From Nostoc indistinguendum CM1-VF10 (lineage in GTDB: Bacteria; Cyanobacteriota; Cyanobacteriia; Cyanobacteriales; Nostocaceae): a DNA stretch of 64,000 nt. This document shows positions 8,538-15,973 of the stretch, in pieces (positions within the stretch are counted from its first letter, which is position 1; every line of letters begins with the position of its first letter). The stretch spans positions 1-64,000 of the forward strand of contig JAHHHS010000003.1 in assembly GCA_019359215.1 (NCBI GenBank), given 5' to 3'. The translations under genes were made by a program, and so were the position numbers. The notes beneath the pieces were generated by a model, which was not told the origin of the DNA, searched no databases, and saw only the letters and a program-made list of their open reading frames with translations.

Positions 8538-9509
8538 ATGTTTTCTTCGCCTAACTCCCCAATTGTGTGTAATTTACCTCGTGTCTCCATCGTGGGTGCG
8601 GGTAGGGTTGGCAGTACTTTAGCCCAACGCGTTGCGGAGAAAAACCTGGCTGATGTAGTTTTACTAGATATTATTGCGGGAATGCCTCAAGGTTTGGCGC
8701 TGGATTTGATGGAAGCCAGAGGAATTGAAATACATAATCGCCAAATTATCGGCACAAATAATTATGCTGATACATCTGGTTCTCAAATTGTGGTGATTAC
8801 CGCAGGACTTCCGCGCAAACCAGGGATGAGTCGGGATGATTTGCTGAAAACTAATGCCAAGATTGTGGTGGAAGCGGCAAAGAATGCGATCGCTCATTCT
8901 CCCAATGCTATTTTTATTGTCGTCACCAATCCCTTGGATGTGATGACTTATTTGGCTTGGCAAGCAACTGGTTTACCACGCGATCGCATTATGGGTATGG
9001 CTGGCGTGTTAGATTCCGCCCGTTTTGAAACCTTTATTGCCCTAGAATTGGGGGTTTTGCCTGCCGATGTCAAAGCGATGGTATTGGGTAGCCACGGCGA
9101 TTTAATGGTGCCTTTGTCTCGTTATGCTACCGTTAACGGCATTCCTATCACAGAATTGTTGGATGCAGCCACAATTGAACGCTTGGTAGAAAGAACCCGC
9201 AACGGTGGCGCAGAAATTGTGGAATTGATGCAGACGGGTGGTGCTTTTTTTGCACCGGCATCGGCTACTAGTGTGATGGTAGAATCGATTTTGCTAAATC
9301 AGTCGCGGTTGTTGCCTGTAGCGGCGTATCTGCAAGGTGAATACGGTTTAGAAGATGTTGTGATTGGTGTTCCCTGTCGGTTGGGATGCGGTGGAATTGA
9401 AAGTATTTTGGAATTAAATCTGAGCGATCGCGAAAGAGAGGGTTTGCATACTTCGGCTCAATCTGTGCGTAAAAGTATTGAGCGATCGCAAGAAATTTTG
9501 GCTGAGTAG
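8538..9509 (+). CDS. mdh: Malate dehydrogenase
   Basis: A cytosolic NAD-dependent enzyme interconverting malate and oxaloacetate, of the LDH-like (homotetrameric) MDH type. The Rossmann motif VGAGRVGS lies near residues 19-26. The substrate-binding Arg region (LPRKPGMSRDDLL), the NPLDVMTYLAW loop, and the catalytic His in LGSHGDLMVP are all present. It is 323 residues long. The first about 12 residues are an unconserved leader, so the true start could be slightly downstream, but no other ATG precedes the core. Confidence 0.94.
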   Translation: MFSSPNSPIVCNLPRVSIVGAGRVGSTLAQRVAEKNLADVVLLDIIAGMPQGLALDLMEARGIEIHNRQIIGTNNYADTSGSQIVVITAGLPRKPGMSRDDLLKTNAKIVVEAAKNAIAHSPNAIFIVVTNPLDVMTYLAWQATGLPRDRIMGMAGVLDSARFETFIALELGVLPADVKAMVLGSHGDLMVPLSRYATVNGIPITELLDAATIERLVERTRNGGAEIVELMQTGGAFFAPASATSVMVESILLNQSRLLPVAAYLQGEYGLEDVVIGVPCRLGCGGIESILELNLSDREREGLHTSAQSVRKSIERSQEILAE

Positions 9510-9526
9510 ATCCTCCTAAATTAAAT

Positions 9527-9577
9527 CCCCCTTAAAAAAAGGGGGACTTTGACTCAGTTACCCCTTTTTTAAGGGGG
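9527..9577. terminator. Two C/G-A/T hairpins between convergent genes
   Basis: CCCCCTT-A5-AAGGGGG at 9527-9545 and CCCCTT-TTTT-AAGGGG at 9561-9576 can each fold. They lie between the stop of mdh (plus) and the stop of the repeat protein (minus), as a bidirectional terminator would. Confidence 0.65.
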
Positions 9578-9589
9578 TTAAGTTTCGCA

Positions 9590-9979
9590 TTAACGGCGAT
9601 AATCGTCATCTGCGGGATCGCCGTAGGGATCTTCGCTGGCTGGACGAACGTTACCAAACTCCCCTTGGTCTGCGGGGTCGCCGTAGGGGTCTTCACTGGC
9701 TGGACGTACATTACCGTAGGAAGATATATCTCCGGGGTCGCCATAGGGGTCTTGGCTGGCTGGAATCAGGTTGCCGTAAGAGGATATATCTGCGGGGTCG
9801 CCGTAGGGGTCTTCGCTGGCTGGACGTACATCACCGTAGGAAGATATATCTGCGGGGTCGCCGTAGGGGTCTTCGCTGGCTGGGCGGACATTGCGGTCGC
9901 GATATTCAGCATCCTCGGATTGATCGCCGTTCCCTCCTAAGAAGAGATCCTTCGCCTTTCGCAAAAAGTCATCTACCAT
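9590..9979 (-). CDS. Protein with five 20-residue PASEDPYGDPA repeats
   Basis: I do not recognise a characterised family. The 129-residue protein starts with an amphipathic helix (MVDDFLRKAKDLFLGG), then about 13 polar residues, then five tandem units of 20 residues. The units are built on (V/I)RPAS(E/Q)DPYGDP(A/G)D followed by ISSYGN, QGEFGN or the terminal DDDYRR. The units are near-identical at DNA level, with a 60-bp period. The composition (Pro, Gly, Asp, Ser) suggests an acidic, unfolded, cytosolic protein. No signal peptide is present. It lies 95 bp downstream of a lipoprotein gene on the same strand and may share its transcript. Confidence 0.7.
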   Translation of the reverse strand: MVDDFLRKAKDLFLGGNGDQSEDAEYRDRNVRPASEDPYGDPADISSYGDVRPASEDPYGDPADISSYGNLIPASQDPYGDPGDISSYGNVRPASEDPYGDPADQGEFGNVRPASEDPYGDPADDDYRR

Positions 9980-10073
9980 AATCTGTCTCCTGATTTAAAT
10001 TAGTGTTTCCGACGTGCGCGATCGGCGTTATTCTCCGGGAAACCCGCTTTCTTATTTAGACACGCTTCGCTAT

Positions 10074-10556
10074 CTAAAGTGCTGGAGCTGCGGATGAACT
10101 TATGCCAGTTAGATCGCGACCTGAAGTGTTGCCGTTATAGCCTTGGAATTGCCGATATTGTTGTGCTTGAGATTCTGGTACTCGAATTCCTTCTGATGGT
10201 GGAGTTACCCAGTGAGCGCGATTTTCAGCATCGCGGTAGTATACACGCCCGTTCTTAGAAAGATAGTACTTACCTTGCGCTCCTTCTTTTGGAGCATTCT
10301 TATGTTGGTTGTACATATAATAAAGTGCCGCAGCACCTGCCAAGATTGCCACTTTTTGCCCTGTACCCAATCCTTTCTTAGCTTCGGTTTGGCGATCGCT
10401 CACTGTTCTACCAACGGTATCATCAACAGGTGGTGGTACTGAAGCCTTTTGGGAACCTCCCCCGCAGCTACTTAGCAAGGGCACGGTTAGCAATGCGGAA
10501 AGCAGCACTGCAAATAGACGCGAAACTATTTTACGTTCTTTATATACTGTGTTCAT
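10074..10556 (-). CDS. Predicted lipoprotein of unknown function
   Basis: The 160-residue protein has a lysine/arginine-bearing N-terminus, a hydrophobic stretch and a good lipobox (LLSSC, Cys at about residue 31, then GGG), so it should be lipid-anchored after signal peptidase II cleavage. The mature part has a Pro/Val linker, a hydrophobic patch (VAILAGAAALYYMYNQ) and a conserved-looking KYYLSKNGRVYYRDAENRAHWV segment. I do not recognise a named domain. The 20-residue-repeat gene follows it. Confidence 0.7.
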   Translation of the reverse strand: MNTVYKERKIVSRLFAVLLSALLTVPLLSSCGGGSQKASVPPPVDDTVGRTVSDRQTEAKKGLGTGQKVAILAGAAALYYMYNQHKNAPKEGAQGKYYLSKNGRVYYRDAENRAHWVTPPSEGIRVPESQAQQYRQFQGYNGNTSGRDLTGISSSAAPAL

Positions 10557-10895
10557 CGGATTTCGTCATCACCTGTATTTACTAAAAGCCTTGCTGTTGC
10601 AAATACAAAGTTGGAATTCCTGTTATTTCACCTGGAATTGAAAGAACATATACCACTCAATTTACAACTGCACAGCTACAGCGTTTCACTGTTATGATGA
10701 TCGATTTTTTCAAATATTGCATCCTGCCTTTGAGAGAAACTGCATTCATCCGAAGGAAATATATTGTTAATTTTTTGATTAATCAATTTAGCCCAAACGC
10801 GGAAATCTTCAGCAATTTCTCGGTTATGTTTTCGGTATAAATAATTTAGAAAGATACAGTTACTATGATGATCTTTGCCAAAAAGTACACTCAAT
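10557..10895. other. Intergenic region, divergent
   Basis: This 339-bp gap separates the divergent lipoprotein gene and the island cassette, so it should hold both promoters. It also contains a 72-codon minus-strand reading frame (10676-10894) that opens only with TTG. Its translation looks protein-like but I cannot assign it. Confidence 0.4.
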
Positions 10896-11555
10896 ATGAC
10901 ATCACAAAATACAGCCCAAACTAGAACCCGTCTCCTTTTGGCTTTGTGGGATTTGGGAGGAACGCAGCAGGAAGTTAAGAAGGGTCAACTCACTAAGCGA
11001 ATTGTATCCAAAAGCCAGAAGGTAGCAGATTATCAGGGTTCATTTGAAGAATTGCAGAATCAGGGTGCGATCGCAATTTCCAAAAAGGGATATTCTCTGA
11101 CATCTAGCAAGGGTTTAGAGGTATTAGGTGAGGGTTTGAGAAGTTCTGATTTTAAATTTGAAGGGACGATTGTCGGGACTTGGGCGGCGAATGCGTTGGT
11201 GAAGTGGATTAGTCAGATTGATGTTGCGGTAGTTAGTGCAGATGTACCAGTTAATGGGGTTAAAGGTGCGATCGTATCTTACGACGAGTTTAAATCTGTG
11301 GCGTTGGAAGTCTACGACAAGCTGAACTATGAGTACAACTTTAATAATCTAGTGCCAATTTACCGCATTAGAAGAGGAATTGGCGATCGCGTTAGTCGTA
11401 CAGAGTTTAATGATTGGCTGCTAGAAACGCAAGCTAACGATATTTTGCAACTACAGGGCGGAACTGTAGAAGATAACGCACCAGACAAAATAGAAGATTC
11501 CATCACCACCGTATTAGATGGATTACGCTGCTACGCCAAGCTTATCAAAGCCTAA
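10896..11555 (+). CDS. Putative DNA-binding protein, first gene of ATPase/nuclease cassette
   Basis: I do not recognise a named family. The N-terminal 70 residues (LLLALWDLGGTQQEVKKGQLTKRI, then SFEELQNQGAIAIS and KGYSLTSSKGLEVL) read like a winged-helix fold with a beta-wing. The rest is mixed alpha/beta and ends with a helical DWLLETQANDILQL segment. There is no membrane or signal sequence. I chose ATG 10896 (219 residues); a TTG at 10875 would add seven. The ATPase gene follows 39 bp later on the same strand, suggesting an operon in which this protein regulates or recognises DNA (inference). Confidence 0.7.
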   Translation: MTSQNTAQTRTRLLLALWDLGGTQQEVKKGQLTKRIVSKSQKVADYQGSFEELQNQGAIAISKKGYSLTSSKGLEVLGEGLRSSDFKFEGTIVGTWAANALVKWISQIDVAVVSADVPVNGVKGAIVSYDEFKSVALEVYDKLNYEYNFNNLVPIYRIRRGIGDRVSRTEFNDWLLETQANDILQLQGGTVEDNAPDKIEDSITTVLDGLRCYAKLIKA

Positions 11556-11594
11556 ACTCCCTTGTACTCCTTACTAAATTAATTTCACAATACT

Positions 11595-13502
11595 ATGATT
11601 GTCACTACATCTACCATTGATGAGCTAATTAGAAATCAAAACCCATTTGCAGGACATATTGTTGTTAGACCGCAACAGATATGGGGAAAAAGTTATCCTG
11701 ATGTTCCTATAATTAATTCTCACGCTTCTAATGCAGTATTTGATGCGGTTGAACAAATTCGTAAAGGGAAGCGTGAAACAGTAGGTATCACAATAACGGC
11801 TGAAAAGGGGTTAGGTAAAAGTCATCTTATCAGCCGTGTTCGCCATCGCTTAGAAATAGAAGGTGATGCCTTATTTATTTACATGGGTAAGTATGACAGC
11901 CTGAATCAGATTAAGTATCAATTCCTACAAGCCGTTGCTTCTAGCCTGAGAGCCTTTGGTGTTCAAAAAGTAATGCAGTGGCAAGAAATAGCTGCTGCTT
12001 TAATTAATGAAGCTAAAAATTGTAACTATACACCACAGCAGTACATCAGTAATATCTACCCCAATTGGTTAAGTAAATACTCAACTAAGACAATTGATAG
12101 CTTAACAGAAGGTGTGCTGAAAATTAAACCTGATATTACTAATCCTTATATAATTAGGGCAATTTTGTGGACACTTTCTACAGGACACGCTCACTATGCA
12201 AATTATTGGCTATCAGGTTTAGAAATAACACAAACACAAGCTGATGCACTAGGTTTACCAAATCCTAAAAATTTAGATAGAGAAGCTGAAGCATTAAATA
12301 ATGTACGCCAGATTCTAGATATAACCAGTCATTATAGAGTTCCAGTGATTTGCTTTGATGAATTAGATATTGCAGAAATTTCTGACACAGGTTTTACAGC
12401 AGCCCAGGTTGTTGCAAACTTAGTTAAGGATTTATATAACAATCTCAAAAGAGGTGTTTTTCTTTTGGCTATGTATCCTGAAACTTGGAATGAGCAAATC
12501 AGAACATTACCACAAGCTGAAGCAGTCGTTGATAGGTTAGCAAGTGAACAACCTAACAGGCAACCAATTGCATTAAAATATCTAAATTCTGATGATATTG
12601 TGACTCTAGTTAGCCAATGGTTACAAGATTTTTATCAGGAACATAAACAAATGCCTCCTAGTTCTCTTTACCCGTTTAATGAAACTCAACTCAGAGAACT
12701 TGGTAAGAGTAGACCTACTGTTAGGTCAGTTTTAAAATGGTGTGCAGAGAATTTCGTACCTCTTTTACCTCCAGATGGTAAAGTACTGCCTCCTACCACG
12801 CCACCTGTAATACCGCCTCCACCAGCACAACATCTGGTTAAACCGTGTTTCGATAATGAATTAGCAAATGTTGAGGCTTCTATTGGTTCATTAATGGAAG
12901 AAGAAGCAACAATTGCTGATGCCCTTTGGCTGGCTTTCAATAGTTTAATAGGTAAAAATGTAGAGGGAATAATAATCGAATCAATTGAAGAAGTAGAGCC
13001 TAGTGCAGCAAATAATGGTTTTATGGATTTCAAAATTATCGGCAATAAGAAAAAAGTTAGAATTGGAGTAGATGTAGTTCAGCAAAACCGTAATGTTATA
13101 GGTGCTGTCTTAGGACAACTAATTGATTACAGAACATTTAATCTAACTCGCGGTTGCTTGGTGCGTTCAAAGAAAATTAATTCAACTGCAACACTAGCTA
13201 GAGAGCATTTAAGAGTACTGTTGCAGCAAAAAGGTGGAGAGTGGGTAGGCTTGCAAAGCCAAGACATTAAACCTCTATTGGCGATATTATTCGTTTACTA
13301 TAACCGTGAAAGTTATGAACTTACAGAAGAAGATATTTTTGAATTTGTTGAACAAAAGCAAATAGCAATAAATAATCCTTTGATTCGAGAAATTCTCAGC
13401 GATCCTTCTGGGCAAGAACCTACTAATTTAACTGATGATGGATTACCTATTAGTATTCCTCAAAGTGTTGCTACTGCCGATTACGCCGAACTGAACCTAT
13501 AG
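11595..13502 (+). CDS. AAA/ORC-like P-loop ATPase with C-terminal nuclease-like domain
   Basis: A 635-residue protein. The Walker A motif is AEKGLGKS at residues 69-76 and Walker B is VICFDELD (Asp255-Glu256). The tail of the ATPase part (RLASEQPNRQPIALKYL, then TVRSVLKWC) resembles a lid plus winged helix, as in ORC/Cdc6-type AAA proteins. A proline-rich linker (about 388-412) leads to an alpha/beta domain (about 415-600) containing MDFKIIGNKKKVRIGVDVV, which could be a divergent or inactive restriction-endonuclease fold; no clear E-x-K is seen. It lies 39 bp after the first gene and 10 bp before the third. I infer an ATP-dependent partner of the downstream nuclease. Confidence 0.75.
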   Translation: MIVTTSTIDELIRNQNPFAGHIVVRPQQIWGKSYPDVPIINSHASNAVFDAVEQIRKGKRETVGITITAEKGLGKSHLISRVRHRLEIEGDALFIYMGKYDSLNQIKYQFLQAVASSLRAFGVQKVMQWQEIAAALINEAKNCNYTPQQYISNIYPNWLSKYSTKTIDSLTEGVLKIKPDITNPYIIRAILWTLSTGHAHYANYWLSGLEITQTQADALGLPNPKNLDREAEALNNVRQILDITSHYRVPVICFDELDIAEISDTGFTAAQVVANLVKDLYNNLKRGVFLLAMYPETWNEQIRTLPQAEAVVDRLASEQPNRQPIALKYLNSDDIVTLVSQWLQDFYQEHKQMPPSSLYPFNETQLRELGKSRPTVRSVLKWCAENFVPLLPPDGKVLPPTTPPVIPPPPAQHLVKPCFDNELANVEASIGSLMEEEATIADALWLAFNSLIGKNVEGIIIESIEEVEPSAANNGFMDFKIIGNKKKVRIGVDVVQQNRNVIGAVLGQLIDYRTFNLTRGCLVRSKKINSTATLAREHLRVLLQQKGGEWVGLQSQDIKPLLAILFVYYNRESYELTEEDIFEFVEQKQIAINNPLIREILSDPSGQEPTNLTDDGLPISIPQSVATADYAELNL

Positions 13503-13512
13503 TTAACTACAA

Positions 13513-14478
13513 ATGAATCAGCAGTTTTCAATTCCAACAGCGCTGTGTCTACCCGTCCCTGATATTGAAGCCTTAATACAGGGACGAACAATTGCAGCTT
13601 TACCCAAGATGTTTATTCGTCCTGGGCAAAGATTTGCACTTTATCCTACTGACTCTTCAGTTTCAATTAAAGCTTGGGCTAAATGTGAGCTTTGCCAAAT
13701 TTTAGACGAGACTAAGCCATTAGATATTTTGTCTAGATTAACAATATGGACACCAAACATATTAAAGGAGATACTACAAAAACAACAGTATCTTTTCCTG
13801 GCTTACTTGCGCGTCTATCAGTTAACTCAGTTACAAGAAATATCAGTAAATCCCAACATTCAGGATAAATTAGGAAAATTTGTTAGTTTACCTAATTCTC
13901 TAACGGCTTCTGAAGAAAAGCCAGTAATAAACGATCACACTTTCGCTCAACGCAAACACCAGTTAGAAAAGCTAGAACCCCCACTGCATCGTGAATTGGA
14001 AGAATTGCAGAGTGCGATCGCATCCCTAACCATTAGCCAACCAGCAGCCAAACAATTAGACGACGATATCAAAATATTCTTAGGTTGGAGTAGTCACAAG
14101 TTAATTCAGCAACCAGATCCAGATTTAGCTTGGATAAATAATATTGCAAAATTGGGTGATCGCAGCATCGAACAAGACGAGGGTAAAAGTAACTATCAAG
14201 CTGGTACAGATTTTGAAATCATCGCACGCCGTAGCCTTGATTTTTTAGGATTCAAGGTTGAAGAAAACTACAAAGGCGGTGCAGGTGGCTTAGACTTATT
14301 TTGCTCACAACCTTATCCTCTTGTTTGCGAATGTAAAGCAGGTAAAAGCATTCCTAATCGTGCAGTAGAAGAATTAGATAGGATTGGCAAAAGGCATCTT
14401 AAAGAAAATTATCTTCAAGCTGTAAGGTTGATTATTGGCCCAGGTAAACCGACTAAAAATTTGAAAGAATCTGCTTAA
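13513..14478 (+). CDS. PUA/ASCH-like plus PD-(D/E)XK (Mrr-like) nuclease
   Basis: A 321-residue protein with two parts. The N-terminal 120 residues (IEALIQGRTIAALPKMF, GQRFALYP, IKAWAKCEL) look like a small beta-rich PUA/ASCH-type nucleic-acid reader. The C-terminal 96 residues hold a convincing restriction-endonuclease core: GTDFE (Glu235), GGLDLF (Asp261) and CECK (Glu273, Lys275), after an LGF strand typical of Mrr-type folds. A helical linker joins them. It is 10 bp behind the ATPase gene, so the two are probably co-translated. The domain pairing suggests recognition of modified or damaged DNA followed by cleavage, which is inference. Confidence 0.75.
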   Translation: MNQQFSIPTALCLPVPDIEALIQGRTIAALPKMFIRPGQRFALYPTDSSVSIKAWAKCELCQILDETKPLDILSRLTIWTPNILKEILQKQQYLFLAYLRVYQLTQLQEISVNPNIQDKLGKFVSLPNSLTASEEKPVINDHTFAQRKHQLEKLEPPLHRELEELQSAIASLTISQPAAKQLDDDIKIFLGWSSHKLIQQPDPDLAWINNIAKLGDRSIEQDEGKSNYQAGTDFEIIARRSLDFLGFKVEENYKGGAGGLDLFCSQPYPLVCECKAGKSIPNRAVEELDRIGKRHLKENYLQAVRLIIGPGKPTKNLKESA

Positions 14479-14505
14479 ATATCTAAAATCAGTATCATAA
14501 ATGTA

Positions 14506-14892
14506 ATGACTTTACAAAAACTAGTTGAATTCAAAGCCAAATATCCAGGCGCTATTAACTTAGTCGAATTACAGCAATATCTAAAACCTGGGCAAATTGA
14601 CTATAAAATTGATGAATATATTGATAAAGCTGAGAGATAGATTAAGTTGCGATTGCATATTATTCAGCTTGTCAAAAATTATTTAGAAAACTCAGGCATA
14701 AAATCTGCTGGTGTTGAAGCTCTACATAGTGCGTATTTCGGCTCACATCCGCCACAGCCAATAAAAACAGCAGAAATGCACGAAATTCTGATTGAGCTTT
14801 CCTCACCCTTAACAGGCTATTTAGGACGAATAAAAGGCAGTGATTGGAATAGCGATCGCTTTTACTTTCTCCGCGATTTACCTATTAACTAA
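14506..14892 (+). pseudogene. Small cassette gene interrupted by an in-frame amber codon
   Basis: A 44-codon frame (14506-14640, MTLQKLVEFKAKYPGAINL...) ends in TAG at 14638. The next codons, in the same frame and without another stop, continue as IKLRLHIIQLVKNYLENSGIKSAG to 14892. Read through, the product would be about 128 residues, soluble and mixed helical. The second part has only a TTG (14647) as a start. I infer a single nonsense change in a formerly 128-residue gene, or less likely two separate small genes. It lies 27 bp after the nuclease gene. No family is recognised. Confidence 0.5.
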
Positions 14893-14917
14893 TATAGTAT
14901 AATATATCTCTTTACCT
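14852..14917 (+). repeat. Direct repeat, copy 1 (3' end of the small cassette gene)
   Basis: From GCGATCGCTTTTACTTTCT onward, this stretch (last codons, stop and trailer) matches 15740-15806 with about five or six mismatches and one indel over roughly 62 bp. The two copies bracket the protease gene pair. Confidence 0.8.
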
Positions 14918-15006
14918 TATCTTTGCGTTTTCTGTGTCCTTTGCGGTAGCCTGCGGCAAGCCGCTTTGTGTCTACGTTTAAAAATAACTGAAGTGCGATC
15001 GCGCAG

Positions 15007-15369
15007 TTATCCCAAAGTTAATATACAAGCCTGATAGTTTGCCACCAACGGCAGAATCTTTAGCCACTCTGAACCTAACAAAACTTCTATAATTTCGTCA
15101 CCTGCATAAACAGGAATCTCATACTCCTGTTCATCCAATAAAACTTTACCTGAATATCTATCGAATATAATTTCTCCCTGTGCAGTTCTCAGAGGTTCAT
15201 TCCCCATATAAGCCCAATCAAGACTATCTAAATCTTGTTTATTAATTGCCATAAACCCTGTGAAGCCAGTATCAAACATGGCATCCACAGGTAGATTTAA
15301 TCCATCAGATGTAATCAAATCAATTTGAAAAAATAGCTGTCCTTTACTACCAAATGCACCCTGAATCAT
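15007..15369 (-). CDS. Retropepsin-like aspartic protease family protein
   Basis: A 120-residue clan AA (retroviral-type) aspartyl protease-like protein. The active-site loop reads DAMFDTGFTGFMAI, with D-T-G followed by the hydrophobic strand expected of single-lobe pepsins that work as dimers. The C-terminal LLGSEWL matches the second conserved hydrophobic-hydrophobic-Gly element. No signal peptide is present. Its start overlaps the stop of the upstream gene by 4 nt (ATGA), so the two are translationally coupled. The substrate is unknown; the pair layout suggests the partner is a substrate or regulator (inference). Confidence 0.75.
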   Translation of the reverse strand: MIQGAFGSKGQLFFQIDLITSDGLNLPVDAMFDTGFTGFMAINKQDLDSLDWAYMGNEPLRTAQGEIIFDRYSGKVLLDEQEYEIPVYAGDEIIEVLLGSEWLKILPLVANYQACILTLG

Positions 15370-15683
15370 ATTCTGCCAGTTGCTCCAGTTTCATTTAGGC
15401 AAAAAACGCAGTGTACAGCATTTGGGTACTTCTCAAGAGCTTTTCTATGAGCTATTTCTATATCTTCATCAATGAAATAATCTCCACTATCTGGCTCCAC
15501 TGCAATATACCAGCCATAGTTTTTTTCGATATATTCTGGACGCACACGTTCAAATATTGCCCGACAAAGCTTATGAAATGCTTCTCGTTCAGCTTTACGT
15601 CTAGCAAGTTCTTCTGGTGATAAAGTCCGTTCTGGAAAAATTCTACCTCGACGTGCAGGTTGTTTTGCAGTTGATTCAGTCAT
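15366..15683 (-). CDS. Conserved hypothetical partner of the aspartic protease
   Basis: A 105-residue cyanobacterial hypothetical protein. It has a basic N-terminus (KQPARRGRIFPERTLSPEEL), a charged helix, then GWYIAVEPDSGDYFIDEDIEIAH and the C-terminal CVFCLNETGATGRI. No named domain is recognised, but in my recollection this type is regularly encoded just upstream of a small aspartyl protease in cyanobacteria. The 4-nt ATGA overlap with the next gene supports a two-gene unit resembling toxin-antitoxin organisation. Confidence 0.65.
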   Translation of the reverse strand: MTESTAKQPARRGRIFPERTLSPEELARRKAEREAFHKLCRAIFERVRPEYIEKNYGWYIAVEPDSGDYFIDEDIEIAHRKALEKYPNAVHCVFCLNETGATGRI

Positions 15684-15739
15684 AGTAATTAACCCTATTT
15701 GTTAATGCTGCCTTAACTTTATTTTACAGGAAGATAAAT

Positions 15740-15806
15740 GCGATCGCTTTTACTTTCTTGGCGATTTACCTATTAGCTAAAAATAATATAATATATCTCT
15801 TTTCTT
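15740..15806 (+). repeat. Direct repeat, copy 2
   Basis: A second copy of the 14852-14917 segment. It could encode the same C-terminal end (RFYFLGDLPIS, stop) but has no gene body in front of it. It lies just upstream of the protease pair's promoter side. Confidence 0.8.
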
Positions 15807-15863
15807 ACCTAAGCAATTAATTCCTCTGTCCTTCAATTACGAATTACGAATTACGAATATACA

Positions 15864-15911
15864 GTGAAGCATCCTAGACTGAAGATATATCTTCCATCTA
15901 GGATGCTTCAC
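15864..15911. terminator. Very long perfect hairpin downstream of pgi
   Basis: The arms GTGAAGCATCCTAGA (15864-15878) and TCTAGGATGCTTCAC (15897-15911) are perfectly complementary. The interior GAAGATATATCTTC is itself palindromic. It lies about 60 bp past the pgi stop on the minus strand and probably ends that transcript, although no T-run follows. Confidence 0.55.
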
Positions 15912-15973
15912 AATAAAAAATTGTTGCTGATACAACAATTAATGAACAAAATGTGACGTTTAGACTAGAGCTA

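Noticed and set aside
9665..9940. 91-codon open frame on the plus strand opposite the repeat protein
   Set aside because: It exists only because the 60-bp units lack stops on both strands. Its translation (repeated GVAVGVFAGWTYI) is the mirror of the real repeats.
10676..10894. 72-codon minus-strand frame beside the island cassette
   Set aside because: It has only a TTG start with no upstream ribosome-binding site, and it directly abuts the start of the divergent gene. The translation looks protein-like (REIAEDFRVWAKLINQK), so a relic is possible, but nothing supports expression.
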